Assembly (NCBI RefSeq): GCF_015351405.1
Contig: NZ_JADKMY010000003.1
Location: 248,001-312,000, forward strand
DNA from: Corynebacterium suicordis DSM 45110
Lineage (GTDB): Bacteria; Actinomycetota; Actinomycetes; Mycobacteriales; Mycobacteriaceae
DNA length: 64,000 nucleotides
Direction: 5' to 3'
The notes below the pieces were generated by a model. It was not told the DNA's origin and made no database searches. It saw only the letters and a list, made by a program, of their open reading frames with translations. Below, one piece after another: positions 47,055 through 56,487 of this stretch; within the stretch, counting starts at the first letter, position 1; every line of letters begins with the position of its first letter. The position numbers and the translations under genes were made by a program.

Positions 47055-48100
47055 TGTGTGCCCTCCGTCTGCTCCTGTAGCTTGTCAACCCAGCTCCGGG
47101 ATTCAGAGTAATCGGGCGGGAAGGTACCTGCAGGCGGGTGCTTTCGGTGGTTGCCTTCGCCATTCACTCCACCGTTCGCCTCGCCCAGCTCCGCGCGTGG
47201 CCAGGAACCGAGGAATCGCAGGTACTGAGTGCAGCGGTAGAGGCCGGCGAGAGCCTCGGCCATTGCCTCGTCCTGGATATGCCCCACCAATCCCACGTGG
47301 AAGTAATAGGTGCCCGGTACTTCGCGGGTGGGCCGCGAGCTAATGCGGGACATATCCACCCCGCGCACGGAAAATTCGCTCAGTGCGTCCAGCAGGCTGG
47401 AGGGCTTGTTCACCAGGGTGAAGGTCACCCCGGTGCGGTCATCTCCGGTCTTGGGCGGGATGTTTCCCGGGGGCGCAACCAGCACGAATCGGGTGAACGC
47501 CCCGGGCACATCGGCCACCGAGGCGGCCAAGGTGTCCAAGTGCTGCAGCTGCCCGGCGCGAGGAGGCGCGGCGGCGGCATCAGCGCGGCCCTCAGCCACG
47601 TCTTGGGCCGCGGCCGCGTTGGAACGGGCAGGCAGGAATTCCGCGTTCGGCAGATTCTTCGCCACCCATTGGCGCACCTGCGCTTCGGCTGCCGGATGCG
47701 TGGAGAAGGTGGAGATATCCTCCGGCTTCGTGCCCGGCCGCACCAGGATGGAGAATTCCACGGGTACCAACACCTCGCGCACGATGATCAGCGGCTTGCC
47801 GAACATGAGGGCGTCTTCGGTTTGGGCGATCGGCCCATCCACGGAGCTTTCCAAGGCCACGCAGGCGAAATCGGCGTTGCCCGCGCGTACTTCATCCAAG
47901 GCCGCGCGTGGTGAACCCACGGGGATGCCCTCGGTATCGGCTGGCAGATAGCCCTGGCGGATCATTTCCTCCATTGCCTGCTCGGTGAATGTTCCGCGCG
48001 GGCCCAGGAATGCCACCCGGGTGGCGGCACCTGCTCGCGAAGGCGTTGCAGCCACTGCGGATTGGGTGGATGGAGATGGTGAATCATTCCCGGGAGTCAT
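47051..48100 (-). CDS. pheA: Prephenate dehydratase
   Basis: Converts prephenate to phenylpyruvate in phenylalanine synthesis. The 349-residue protein starts at ATG 48100 after a low-complexity N-terminus. PDT features are AFLGPRGTFTEQA near residue 32 and a C-terminal ACT regulatory domain with SSRPTREVPGTYYFHV that binds phenylalanine. The gene is divergent from an amidase with only ~31 bases between starts. A longer ORF to 48214 is rejected because it lacks homology and a start signal. Confidence 0.92.
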   Translation of the reverse strand: MTPGNDSPSPSTQSAVAATPSRAGAATRVAFLGPRGTFTEQAMEEMIRQGYLPADTEGIPVGSPRAALDEVRAGNADFACVALESSVDGPIAQTEDALMFGKPLIIVREVLVPVEFSILVRPGTKPEDISTFSTHPAAEAQVRQWVAKNLPNAEFLPARSNAAAAQDVAEGRADAAAAPPRAGQLQHLDTLAASVADVPGAFTRFVLVAPPGNIPPKTGDDRTGVTFTLVNKPSSLLDALSEFSVRGVDMSRISSRPTREVPGTYYFHVGLVGHIQDEAMAEALAGLYRCTQYLRFLGSWPRAELGEANGGVNGEGNHRKHPPAGTFPPDYSESRSWVDKLQEQTEGTH

Positions 48101-48131
48101 AGTTGTCACTGTAGTTGCTGCCGTAGGGTGA
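48101..48131. promoter_or_regulatory. Very short divergent promoter region pheA/amidase
   Basis: Only 31 bases lie between the divergent starts. Neither side has a good ribosome binding site. TAGGGT (48123-48128) could be a -10 for a leaderless amidase mRNA. Overlapping or leaderless promoters are likely. Confidence 0.35.
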
Positions 48132-49484
48132 ATGACGATGAACAGCACTGACTTCCTCACCCGCCTGCGCCAAGCCGAGGCGGATACCGGGCTGCACCAG
48201 CAGCAGCTGGGCATAACGCGGGTCTACGAACACCCACACGCGGCTACCCACGCCACCGGGCACACCTCAGGGCATCTCTCCGGCGAGGAAATCCTGGTGA
48301 AGGATCTCCACCAGGTACGCGGGGAAGTCACCACTTTCGGCTCCGAGCATCAAGCGCGCACCGCGGTGGAGGATGATTCCGCCACCACTGCGCTGCTCTC
48401 TACGGGAGCCACGCTAGTGGGTGCATCCTCCACCTCAGAGTTCGGTGTCATGGCGTACACCGAGCCCGTCGGTCAGCTGGCACCCATCAATCCCGTGCAT
48501 CCGGGCATGACTCCCGGCGGTTCCTCCGGCGGCGCTGCTGTGGCCGTCTCCCGCGGGCTGGTGAATATCGCACACGCCACCGACGGCGGCGGGTCCATCC
48601 GCATCCCCGCCGCGTGCTGCGGTCTGCCTGGGCTCAAGCCCGCGCATGATCCCACTTATGGCGGCTTCACCTCCACCGCTCATGGTTTCCTGGCTGCGGA
48701 TCTGGAGACCACCGCGCGGGCCTATGACCTGCCCATTTCAGACCTCGCCCAGCGCACCAGCGCATCCCCCAATAAGAATCCCCTGCGCATCGGCTACACC
48801 AACACTCCCTTCCACAGCACCTCCCAGGTGGATCCAGCCATCGCGGCGGCCACCGCAGCTGTCACGGCTTTGCTCACGGGCAACCCCGCGGTGGAGGGCG
48901 TGCGCCAAGCCCCCGCGCCCTACCCGGTGGGGTTCTTCAAGAATTTCGCCACATACCTGCACAAGCGCTGCGCCCCTCTGCCCGCGCCGCTGTCCCCGCT
49001 CCCCCAGTGGCTCAAAGAGCAGGGCCTTTCGGCTCCCACCGCTCAGGTGGAGCAGTCCGTAGAGAAGATCCTCGCGCTCGGCCCGCGTGTGCTGCAGGCC
49101 TGGCCTGATTTCGACGTGATCGCCACCCCCACCCTGGCCTGCGCTCCCCCAGCTCCTGGCACGTTTTCCGCGTTGCCTCCGCGCCTGGATTTCCTGGCAC
49201 AGACCGCCTGGACCCCTTGGGGCACGCTGTGGAACATGACCGGTTGGGCCAGTCTCACCGTTCCGCTCGTCCGCCCTGAGCAAGTGCCTGGACGCTGGCC
49301 GATCTCCCTGCTGCTGGGCGCGGTATCCGATCGTATTTCCCCCTCCGAGCTGCTCGCCCTCGGCCAGGCCGCCCAAACCGCGGCCGCCGCCCTCCCTCCC
49401 GAGGGCTTGTCCCTGGCCGCTCCCGGCAACCTCGATTCCCTTTCTTTTCAACCGACGCCAACCCCTTCAGCCCATGAGCACTAA
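48132..49484 (+). CDS. Amidase-signature family amidase
   Basis: A 450-residue Ser-cisSer-Lys amidase. The catalytic Lys is in EILVKDLH (K57), and the glycine/serine-rich signature [15 protein letters not shown] is near residue 125, followed by [15 protein letters not shown]. It hydrolyses an amide or urea-like substrate that cannot be named. The CPBP gene overlaps its end by 11 bases. A second ATG two codons later (48138) is an equal start candidate. Confidence 0.87.
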   Translation: MTMNSTDFLTRLRQAEADTGLHQQQLGITRVYEHPHAATHATGHTSGHLSGEEILVKDLHQVRGEVTTFGSEHQARTAVEDDSATTALLSTGATLVGASSTSEFGVMAYTEPVGQLAPINPVHPGMTPGGSSGGAAVAVSRGLVNIAHATDGGGSIRIPAACCGLPGLKPAHDPTYGGFTSTAHGFLAADLETTARAYDLPISDLAQRTSASPNKNPLRIGYTNTPFHSTSQVDPAIAAATAAVTALLTGNPAVEGVRQAPAPYPVGFFKNFATYLHKRCAPLPAPLSPLPQWLKEQGLSAPTAQVEQSVEKILALGPRVLQAWPDFDVIATPTLACAPPAPGTFSALPPRLDFLAQTAWTPWGTLWNMTGWASLTVPLVRPEQVPGRWPISLLLGAVSDRISPSELLALGQAAQTAAAALPPEGLSLAAPGNLDSLSFQPTPTPSAHEH

Positions 49485-50277
49485 CACCGCGCGCGACCCG
49501 CAGTGGACCTCAACTTCATATTCCAAGAGGGCCCTGCGCTGGGAGATCGCACTGGTCCTCACCATCACCTTCGGCATGTCCGGGCTGCGCTCCCTCCTCC
49601 GCCTCATCGAAGCGGCCGCCCGCCCCGAGAGCCTCAATCAGCAAGAGGTGACCCTAAATCAGCAACAGTCAGTCCTGCCGTGGCTCGATCCGCTCTTGCA
49701 ACTCACCCACAGCGCGGCCCTGTTCGCGTGGGGCGGCCTGGCGCTCTTCCTCTTGTTGCGGCACCTCCCGGTGACCGGAGATTCCTCTTTGCCCGACGCC
49801 CCACCCCTCACCCACTGGAGTTTCCGCTGCAAAGACATCCTCCACGGCATGGGCTTGGCCGCGCTCATCGGCATACCCGGGCTGGTCTTCTACGTGACTG
49901 CGGTGAACCTGGGGCTTTCCAAGCAGGTCACCCCATCCGGGCTGGATGAAAATTTCTTCCAGCTTCCCCTGCTGGTGCTCAACTCTTGGGCCAATGGCTT
50001 TGCCGAGGAGATCCTGGTGGTGGCCTGGCTTGCCACTCGCATGCGACAGCTACGCGTGTCATGGGTCTGGGTGTTCGTGGCCAGCAGCGTGCTGCGCGGG
50101 AGTTATCACTTGTACCAGGGTTATTCAGCCGGGCTGGGCAACATCATCATGGGATTGCTCTACCTGTGGTTCTGGAAGCGCACGGGCCGGATTTGGCCGT
50201 TGGTGATCGCTCACGGGTTGATAGACACGGTCGCTTTCGTGGGATATGCCACACTCGGAGGCACTCCCGGGCTCTGA
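49474..50277 (+). CDS. CPBP-family intramembrane protease-like protein
   Basis: A 267-residue polytopic protein. CPBP/CAAX-protease motifs are visible: FAEEILVVAWL with paired glutamates, RGSYHLYQG, and HGLIDTVAF near the C-terminus. The family includes glutamic-type intramembrane proteases and non-enzymatic members. It begins inside the end of the amidase, so the two are co-transcribed. Confidence 0.85.
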   Translation: MSTNTARDPQWTSTSYSKRALRWEIALVLTITFGMSGLRSLLRLIEAAARPESLNQQEVTLNQQQSVLPWLDPLLQLTHSAALFAWGGLALFLLLRHLPVTGDSSLPDAPPLTHWSFRCKDILHGMGLAALIGIPGLVFYVTAVNLGLSKQVTPSGLDENFFQLPLLVLNSWANGFAEEILVVAWLATRMRQLRVSWVWVFVASSVLRGSYHLYQGYSAGLGNIIMGLLYLWFWKRTGRIWPLVIAHGLIDTVAFVGYATLGGTPGL

Positions 50278-50388
50278 CCGTTTGCACTGGTGAGCATGAT
50301 GATTTCCCCTTGATTGAGCGCGTGAGAGCTGGAGCACTGGCGGCTGGCGCCTATAAATTCCCTCTCCGGCTCGGTTACGATATCCCTC

Positions 50389-51912
50389 ATGAATTCTCGC
50401 TCGGGCGAGCCATCCGGCTCGGACAACTTCGCACTGGACCGCAACGGCAAACCCATCGTGGACCGTTTCGGACGTCCAGTGCGTAAGCGCTCGGCGATTC
50501 CCGAACCCAAGGAACGCAAGGAGCCGCTCCCCCGGTCCACGCGGAGAAGTGAGCGCAGACACGCGGCAGAACCCCGCCAGCGCAGCGCGAGCGAATTCGG
50601 CACTCCCAGTACCCCGCCGCGATCTCGAGCCTCACGTTCCGAACCACTGCGCTCAGAACCTTTACGCTCCGAACCCCAGCGATCCGAACCACCACTCCCG
50701 AAACCACCTGAGTATCGCCGCGGTGCTGGCCGGCCCGTCCCAGAAACCCCGCGGGTCGCGTCTTTGCCACCGCTGGATCCTCCCGTGGCTCGCCCGGCGC
50801 AGCCATCCCGTTGGGACACCGAACGCCCCTACTCTGAGCAGCCTCGATACTCAGAGGGCGGATACGAGATCCCCTCCCGCCGCGCAGAACGTGCCCGTCT
50901 CTCGGCTCCGGTTGCCGCTCCGGATAGGGAAGGTCGGCGTCGAAAAATAGGCAGCCGAGAAGCAACGAACATTGCCCCCCGCCCTCCGAAAAGGAAGCGC
51001 CGCTTCGGATTCTTCAAGATCCTCGGCGCACTCCTCACGGTGCTGATATTGCTGCTGGTGGGCACGGCAATCTGGATTGACACGTCGCTCCAACGCACCG
51101 ATGCTCTGGCCAGCTACGACGGCCGCGTGGGCAATACCGCGGGCACCAACTGGCTGCTGGTCGGTAGCGATTCGCGCGCGGGCATGACCCCCGAGGATGC
51201 AGATCGGCTCATGGCGGGCGAACTGGATGACACAGTGGGCCGCACGGACACGATCATGGTGGTGCATGTGCCCACGTTCGGCGGTAAACCCACGATGATG
51301 AGCCTGCCGCGCGATAGCTGGGTGAACATCCCCGGTTATGGCGAAAACAAGATCAACCAGGCATTTAGCTTGGGCGGGCCGCAGCTGCTGCAGCGGACCA
51401 TCGAGGAAGCCACGGGCTTGAGGATTGACCGCTACGCGGAAATTGGCTTCGGCGGTTTCGCGGGGCTGGTGGACAGCGTGGGTGGAATCGAGATGTGCCT
51501 CAACGAGCCACTGGTGGATCCGATGGCAGGCATCGACCTGCAAGCGGGGTGCCAGAAGATGAATGGCCCCACGGCATTGGGTTATGTGCGCTCGCGCTAT
51601 GCCTCCGCCAATGGCGATCTGGATCGCGTGGAGCGCCAGCGGCAGTTCCTCTCTGCACTCAGCAACAAGCTGAGCTCTGCGGGCACGCTGCTCAACCCGT
51701 TCCGCTCATTGCCTGCACTCGACGCCCTGACTTCCTCCGTCACCGTGAATGACGGAGACCACGTGTGGAACCTCGCGGGGCTGGCGATGGCGATGTCTCG
51801 CGGCCCAGAGCAAAAGACCGTGCCGGTGGGCGGATACGTGGATACCTACGCCGGCAACGCCCTGCTGTGGGATGAAGCCGGCGCGGAGCAGCTGTTCAGC
51901 TCGCTGCGCTAG
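50389..51912 (+). CDS. lcpA: LytR-CpsA-Psr (LCP) family protein, probable arabinogalactan-peptidoglycan ligase
   Basis: Predicted to attach arabinogalactan to peptidoglycan, as shown for Lcp enzymes of mycobacteria and corynebacteria. The 507-residue protein has a ~200-residue cytoplasmic N-terminus rich in Arg, Pro, Ser and Glu with four RSEPx repeats, one membrane segment (~residues 206-231) and an extracytoplasmic LCP domain with NWLLVGSDSRAGM, MSLPRDSWVNIPGYG, KINQAF, GYVRSRYA and DRVERQR, the binding arginines of the fold. The stop TAG abuts the stop of the convergent DUF5926 gene. Confidence 0.92.
   Translation: MNSRSGEPSGSDNFALDRNGKPIVDRFGRPVRKRSAIPEPKERKEPLPRSTRRSERRHAAEPRQRSASEFGTPSTPPRSRASRSEPLRSEPLRSEPQRSEPPLPKPPEYRRGAGRPVPETPRVASLPPLDPPVARPAQPSRWDTERPYSEQPRYSEGGYEIPSRRAERARLSAPVAAPDREGRRRKIGSREATNIAPRPPKRKRRFGFFKILGALLTVLILLLVGTAIWIDTSLQRTDALASYDGRVGNTAGTNWLLVGSDSRAGMTPEDADRLMAGELDDTVGRTDTIMVVHVPTFGGKPTMMSLPRDSWVNIPGYGENKINQAFSLGGPQLLQRTIEEATGLRIDRYAEIGFGGFAGLVDSVGGIEMCLNEPLVDPMAGIDLQAGCQKMNGPTALGYVRSRYASANGDLDRVERQRQFLSALSNKLSSAGTLLNPFRSLPALDALTSSVTVNDGDHVWNLAGLAMAMSRGPEQKTVPVGGYVDTYAGNALLWDEAGAEQLFSSLR
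50635..50694 (+). repeat. Four 15-bp tandem units encoding RSEPx
   Basis: Units 50635-50649, 50650-50664, 50665-50679 and 50680-50694 encode RSEPL, RSEPL, RSEPQ and RSEPP in the disordered N-terminus of the LCP protein. Confidence 0.75.
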
Positions 51913-52827
51913 CTAGCGGATCGTCACTTCGCGAGAAATGATGGTCTGCTTGGACTTCTGCTCATCAGCGGTCAGTGCCTCGGAGTTCTTCAGCGCTGCA
52001 TCCAACTTGCTTTCCAGAGCCTCCAGGCCAGCGGCCCAGTGAGCCGCATCCTGGTTCTCATCTAGGTCCCACACGGGAACCAACACGCCGTGCGTGCGGA
52101 ACACACCGGCAAATTTGGACTCGTCTCCGAGGTGCAGGTCTCCCGCCGCGTGAACGCGGGCCAGGGCATTGAGAATCTCGTTCTCGGATTCTGGGCGCAC
52201 CCAGCGGATGTGGGCCTTCTCGCCGGGGTTGATCCACCACGCGGCGCCGGAGATTTTGGCGTCGACTCGCTCGGAAGGAAGCACGGAATCATTGGCCTGC
52301 TGCAGGGTCGCAGCTACCTGGGGGTTGGCCAGTGCCTCTTCGGTGAGCCACCAGTTGAAGTCCTGCGCCACGGTGATGTCCGGTACCAGCGCGGGATCCA
52401 GCAGCTCATTGAGGGCGGGTTCGGTGCCATCGGCGATTCCCACGTCCAGGCTCTCACCCGGCTTGGCGGTCTTCGCCCAGTTCAGGGCGTATGCGAGGTC
52501 GCGGTTGGGGTTATCTCCGCGGCGCTGGGTCTGCAGCGCCACGAAAGCTTCGCCGCCCTCTTCCTCGGCACGCACCAGCGCGGACACCGCACCGGGCAGC
52601 ACGGTCGCGATGGTGACCTTGCGGTCCGCGCCCTTTACATCCGCTGCGAAGTGCGCGGAGGGGACGAATTCCTGCAGAGCAATCAGATCAGCTTCTGCGG
52701 TGAAACCCTCGTAGGGGCGGGAGTCCTTGGCCAGCTTGGCACGCTCAGCTGCGCGGGCAGCCAGCTTTGCTTGGCGACGGCTCATGCCCTCGGGCAGATT
52801 ATCCTGGTTCTTGTTCTTCTTAGCCAC
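51913..52827 (-). CDS. DUF5926 family protein
   Basis: A 304-residue soluble actinobacterial protein of unknown function. It begins with a basic segment MAKKNKNQ and an Arg/Ala-rich helix, as in DUF5926 proteins (sometimes mis-named topoisomerase II). Conserved aromatic stretches DFNWWLTEE and GAAWWINPGEKAHIRWVRP follow. Convergent with the LCP gene, with no bases between the two stop codons. Confidence 0.82.
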   Translation of the reverse strand: MAKKNKNQDNLPEGMSRRQAKLAARAAERAKLAKDSRPYEGFTAEADLIALQEFVPSAHFAADVKGADRKVTIATVLPGAVSALVRAEEEGGEAFVALQTQRRGDNPNRDLAYALNWAKTAKPGESLDVGIADGTEPALNELLDPALVPDITVAQDFNWWLTEEALANPQVAATLQQANDSVLPSERVDAKISGAAWWINPGEKAHIRWVRPESENEILNALARVHAAGDLHLGDESKFAGVFRTHGVLVPVWDLDENQDAAHWAAGLEALESKLDAALKNSEALTADEQKSKQTIISREVTIR

Positions 52828-52837
52828 GGCATGAATT

Positions 52838-53725
52838 CTAGCCGGTCAGCCGACCTGCCCGTTCATTCACCGGGGATCGGCCCCGCGAAAGCAGTGCTGC
52901 TGCAGTGTCGCTGGCCTTGGTTGCCCGTTTAATAGCCGCCTTGCCCCTCGCAGATCCGTCCGCTTGTTTGCTGTGTTCGTCGTCCCGCCACATTGCCGCC
53001 CGGCCGGGGTAGTTGGTGGCCAGCCAGTTCACGCCTTGGCGTGCTGACCAGCGCACTTCTTCTTCCTTATCCGCAGTCCACACGTAAGTCAGCAACCCGC
53101 GGCGACCCACGATATCCGGCCGCAACCGCGCCTTGGCGATGGAGAGCCCGTGCGCATCCACCACGTTCATGGCCTCCAGGCCCGGGTGGATCATCCGCTG
53201 GTATTCCCGGCGCAGCAGGATCCGGCGGATTTCCGGGTTGATCACCTTGAAACGCACCAGCGATTGCGGGCTGAAGGAAATCAGGTTCACATGCGGGCTG
53301 TTCTCCAGGTGCGCATTGCGTAGCGCCTCGGCCAACTGATGCTCCACCTGAGCACCGTAGCGGTTGGGATGTTTGGTCTCGATGAACATCTCCCGGTCGC
53401 CATCCACGTTCAGCTGGCGTGTGTCCTGGAAAAGCTCCAGCAGTTCAGCCAGCGTGATCACCTTGGCGGGCTCCTCAGGGGTGCCGATGTTCAGCTCGCG
53501 CATCTCCGCCAGTGTCATGGTGGAGACGATCCCCTGCCCTCGCCCCAGCTTCTCCACGCTCACGCGCTCCATCGTGCGGTCGTGAAAGCACACCAGGTGA
53601 CCATCACGAGTCAGGCGGATGTCGCACTCCAGCCCGTCAGCCCCGCGTTCTACTGCGAGTTCGTAGGCGCCCATGGTGTGCTCCGGTCGTTCTCCGGATG
53701 CTCCGCGGTGCGCCACAATTTTCAT
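52838..53725 (-). CDS. Glycerophosphodiester phosphodiesterase
   Basis: Hydrolyses glycerophosphodiesters to glycerol-3-phosphate and an alcohol. The 295-residue protein has the GDPD fold signatures AHRGASGERPEHT at the N-terminus, DGLECDIRLTRDGHLVCFHD, and FIETKHP for metal and phosphate binding. There is no signal peptide, so it is likely cytoplasmic. ATG 53725 is preferred over the ORF start GTG 53749. A basic C-terminal tail follows the TIM barrel. Confidence 0.92.
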   Translation of the reverse strand: MKIVAHRGASGERPEHTMGAYELAVERGADGLECDIRLTRDGHLVCFHDRTMERVSVEKLGRGQGIVSTMTLAEMRELNIGTPEEPAKVITLAELLELFQDTRQLNVDGDREMFIETKHPNRYGAQVEHQLAEALRNAHLENSPHVNLISFSPQSLVRFKVINPEIRRILLRREYQRMIHPGLEAMNVVDAHGLSIAKARLRPDIVGRRGLLTYVWTADKEEEVRWSARQGVNWLATNYPGRAAMWRDDEHSKQADGSARGKAAIKRATKASDTAAALLSRGRSPVNERAGRLTG

Positions 53726-53886
53726 ACGTCCATTTTTAGTCGCATTCACCGTGCGCTCGCAGTGTGGCCGGGCGGGGTTAGCTGTTTGTTCACCGTCTTT
53801 TTACCCGACGCCACACTCGACCCCCTTGCCGAAGAGCCGAAATCTCCAACTCTTCTCCCCCAAGGAGGGCCCCGAAAGCGCAATCC

Positions 53887-54846
53887 TCAGCGGGTCAGAT
53901 CAGCCTTACGCATCACGTCTCGCAGCACATCTGCGGAGTGGGCAAATTTCTCTGACTCGTCTTCGTCCAGTTCCAGCTCCACCACGTGCCGCACGCCACG
54001 CCGATCAATAACGGCCGGGGTGCCGATGTAGATGTCTTCCTGACCGTATTCGCCGTCCAACAGCGCAGACACCGGCAGCACTACATCTTGGTTGTGGAAG
54101 ATGGCCCGCGTGATGCGCGCCAAGCCCATGCCAATGCCGAAGCTCGTGGAGCCCTTGGCCTGGATGATCTCATAGGCCGCATCGCGGGTTTGCTCGAAGA
54201 TTTCATCCGCACCACTTGGGGAGGACTCTTCTACTTTTTCGCGCAGCATCTTCTGCAGCGACACACCGCCGGCGCTTCCCGCGGAAAGCACGGGCAGTTC
54301 AGTGTCCCCATGCTCGCCGATCACGTAGGCGTGCACTGACGTGGGAGCCAAGTCCAAATAGCGTCCCAATGCATAGCGGTAGCGGGCGGTATCCAGGATC
54401 GTTCCCGAGCCAATAACCTGGCTGGATGGCAGCCCGGAGAACTTCCAGGTGGCGTAGCTCAAAATGTCTACTGGATTGGTAGCCACCAAGAAGATCCCGT
54501 TGAATCCCGCGTCCATGACCTTGCCCACGATGTCTTCAAAAATCTCGACATTCCGGTCCACCAAGTCCAGCCGAGACTCCCCCGATTTCTGGGCGGCACC
54601 GGCGCAGTTAACGACAAGCGCGGCGTCGGCACAATCCTCATAAGTGCCCACGGAAACACGAATGGAATGCCCAGCCCACGGCACCGCGTGGTTGAGATCC
54701 TGCACGTGCCCCCACGTCTTTTGCTCATTAACATCAATGATGGCCAGGTGATCGCACAAACCCTGGTTGACCAGTGCGTAGGCGTAAGCCACGCCCACAT
54801 CCCCCGCGCCGATCAGGACAATTTTACTTCCCGTTGTGAGGCTCAT
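53887..54846 (-). CDS. ldh: L-lactate dehydrogenase
   Basis: Reduces pyruvate to L-lactate with NADH. The 319-residue protein has [17 protein letters not shown] (NAD site), [14 protein letters not shown], the [10 protein letters not shown] stretch and the catalytic GEHGDTELP (His). ATG 54846 gives MSLTTGSKI with GGGTGGG upstream; the ORF extension to 54978 is rejected. It is divergent from sodA. Confidence 0.96.
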   Translation of the reverse strand: MSLTTGSKIVLIGAGDVGVAYAYALVNQGLCDHLAIIDVNEQKTWGHVQDLNHAVPWAGHSIRVSVGTYEDCADAALVVNCAGAAQKSGESRLDLVDRNVEIFEDIVGKVMDAGFNGIFLVATNPVDILSYATWKFSGLPSSQVIGSGTILDTARYRYALGRYLDLAPTSVHAYVIGEHGDTELPVLSAGSAGGVSLQKMLREKVEESSPSGADEIFEQTRDAAYEIIQAKGSTSFGIGMGLARITRAIFHNQDVVLPVSALLDGEYGQEDIYIGTPAVIDRRGVRHVVELELDEDESEKFAHSADVLRDVMRKADLTR

Positions 54847-54928
54847 AATTCCCACCCTAGTTCGCCCCGAGACAACCTTCAGCGCAAGTCGCACTCCGCG
54901 TATTCCTGCCCTCCTGGGAAAGAAATAC

Positions 54929-54944
54929 TTGCGAGGTTCCGCAA
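54929..54944. promoter_or_regulatory. Palindrome in the ldh/sodA divergent region
   Basis: TTGCG (54929-54933) and CGCAA (54940-54944) flank a 6-bp centre, about 55 nt before the sodA start. It could be an operator for a sodA or ldh regulator. Confidence 0.3.
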
Positions 54945-54998
54945 ACGTAGGGACACTGGAAGATGTAACTAAAAGCACACTGAAGGGAAGTATTCATC

Positions 54999-55601
54999 AT
55001 GGCTAAGTACGAATTGCCACAGCTTGATTACGCTTACGATGCTCTGGAGCCACACATCTCCGCTGAGATCATGGAGATCCACCACACCAAGCACCACCAG
55101 AACTACGTTAACGGTGCAAACACCGCCCTTGAGAAGCTGGAAGATGCTCGCAAGAACGATTACATCGGCGTAGCAGCTACCGCCCTGTCCAAGGACTTGG
55201 CTTTCAACTTGGGTGGCCACACCAACCACTCCCTGTTCTGGAAGAACCTTTCCCCTAACGGTGGCGGACAGCCAACCGGCGCGCTGGCTGAGGCCATCGA
55301 CCGCGATTTCGGTTCTTTCGACGCCTTCAAGTCCCACTTCAAGGCCGCCGCTCTGGGTCTGCAGGGATCCGGCTGGGCAGTGCTCGGCTACGACAAGATC
55401 GGCGAGCGCCTGGTTATCGAGCAGATGACCGATCAGCAGGGCAACCTGTCTATCGATCTCGCTCCACTCCTGCTGCTGGATATGTGGGAGCACGCCTTCT
55501 ACCTCCAGTACAAGAACGTGAAGGCTGACTACGCAGATGCTGTGTGGAACGTCTTCAACTGGGACGAAGTTTCCGCTCGCTACGAGGCTGCAACCAAGTA
55601 G
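54999..55601 (+). CDS. sodA: Superoxide dismutase (Mn/Fe)
   Basis: Dismutates superoxide. The 200-residue protein begins [18 protein letters not shown]. Metal ligands are visible as His in MEIHHTKHH, His in [10 protein letters not shown], and Asp and His in [11 protein letters not shown]. The mixture is typical of actinobacterial Mn-type Sod, but metal choice is not certain. GAAGGGAAG lies upstream of the ATG. A strong terminator follows. Confidence 0.97.
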   Translation: MAKYELPQLDYAYDALEPHISAEIMEIHHTKHHQNYVNGANTALEKLEDARKNDYIGVAATALSKDLAFNLGGHTNHSLFWKNLSPNGGGQPTGALAEAIDRDFGSFDAFKSHFKAAALGLQGSGWAVLGYDKIGERLVIEQMTDQQGNLSIDLAPLLLLDMWEHAFYLQYKNVKADYADAVWNVFNWDEVSARYEAATK

Positions 55602-55621
55602 GTTTTCCTCCTCTAACGAGT

Positions 55622-55663
55622 AAATCCTCCCCGCGACCCACTTTGGTGGGTTGGGGGAGGATT
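55622..55663 (+). terminator. Strong terminator downstream of sodA
   Basis: AATCCTCCCC (55622-55631) pairs with GGGGAGGATT (55654-55663), with an inner CCCAC/GTGGG stem, followed by TTTTGTGTG. It can also serve the convergent msrA. Confidence 0.8.
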
Positions 55664-55711
55664 TTTGTGTGTACTGCTTCAGGTGACCAGCAGCGTTAGA
55701 ACTTCAACTGA

Positions 55712-56413
55712 TCACAGCACGCCAGTTGGGCAGCTCACTCCGTTTGGCCCGTGGTTGCAGTAGCCACCGGGGTTCTTGTGCAGGTACTGCTGGTGCTCAT
55801 CCTCGGCCAGGTAGTACTGCCCATCACCAGCTTCGCTCATCAGCGAAACCTCCGTGGTCAGAGGGCCAAAACCGACTTCCTCGAAGTTCTTGACCCAGCT
55901 CTGCATAGCTTTCTGAATCTTCTCCAGCTGCTCCGGCGAGCTGGCGAACACAGCGGAGCGGTACTGTGTTCCCACGTCATTGCCTTGGCGGTCGCCCTGG
56001 GTTGGATCGTGGTTTTCAAACATCACCTTCAGCAGGGCCTCCACGCTCACGCGCTCGGGATCGAACACTATGCGCACCGCTTCAGCGTGCCCAGTCCTGC
56101 CCGTGCACACTTCGCGGTACGTCGGGTTCTTGGTGAAACCACCTGCGTATCCAGAGGAAGTGCCCAGCACTCCGTCAATCCCCCAGAACATGCGCTCCAC
56201 TCCCCAGAAGCAGCCCATGCCCACGATCAGCTCATCGGCTCCAGCACCAAAGTCCGCTGCTCCTCCCAGCGAACTACCCAGTACCGCGTGTGGCTGAGGG
56301 TTTTCCAGCACTGGGTGCCTGCCACCCTTCAGCGCAGTTTCCGCAGTCGCCCGCTCCGCCTTGTACGGCCCGGAAGTATTCAGCGCTGCGATTCTTTCAA
56401 AAAAGTTAGCCAT
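55712..56413 (-). CDS. msrA: Peptide methionine-S-sulfoxide reductase
   Basis: Repairs oxidised methionine (S form). The 233-residue protein has the catalytic GCFWG motif with Cys68, the YAGG motif and a C-terminal cysteine-containing HGPNGVSCPTG for the resolving step. There is a ~60-residue N-terminal extension that begins MANFFERIAALN. Next to sodA, it fits an oxidative-stress pair. ATG 56413. Confidence 0.95.
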   Translation of the reverse strand: MANFFERIAALNTSGPYKAERATAETALKGGRHPVLENPQPHAVLGSSLGGAADFGAGADELIVGMGCFWGVERMFWGIDGVLGTSSGYAGGFTKNPTYREVCTGRTGHAEAVRIVFDPERVSVEALLKVMFENHDPTQGDRQGNDVGTQYRSAVFASSPEQLEKIQKAMQSWVKNFEEVGFGPLTTEVSLMSEAGDGQYYLAEDEHQQYLHKNPGGYCNHGPNGVSCPTGVL

Positions 56414-56487
56414 GTTTGCTCAAGCCCTTTCCCGTGCTTTTTCAGTGCAGTGAACGTGCTTTTCCCGTGCACTTCCCACAACCACAT

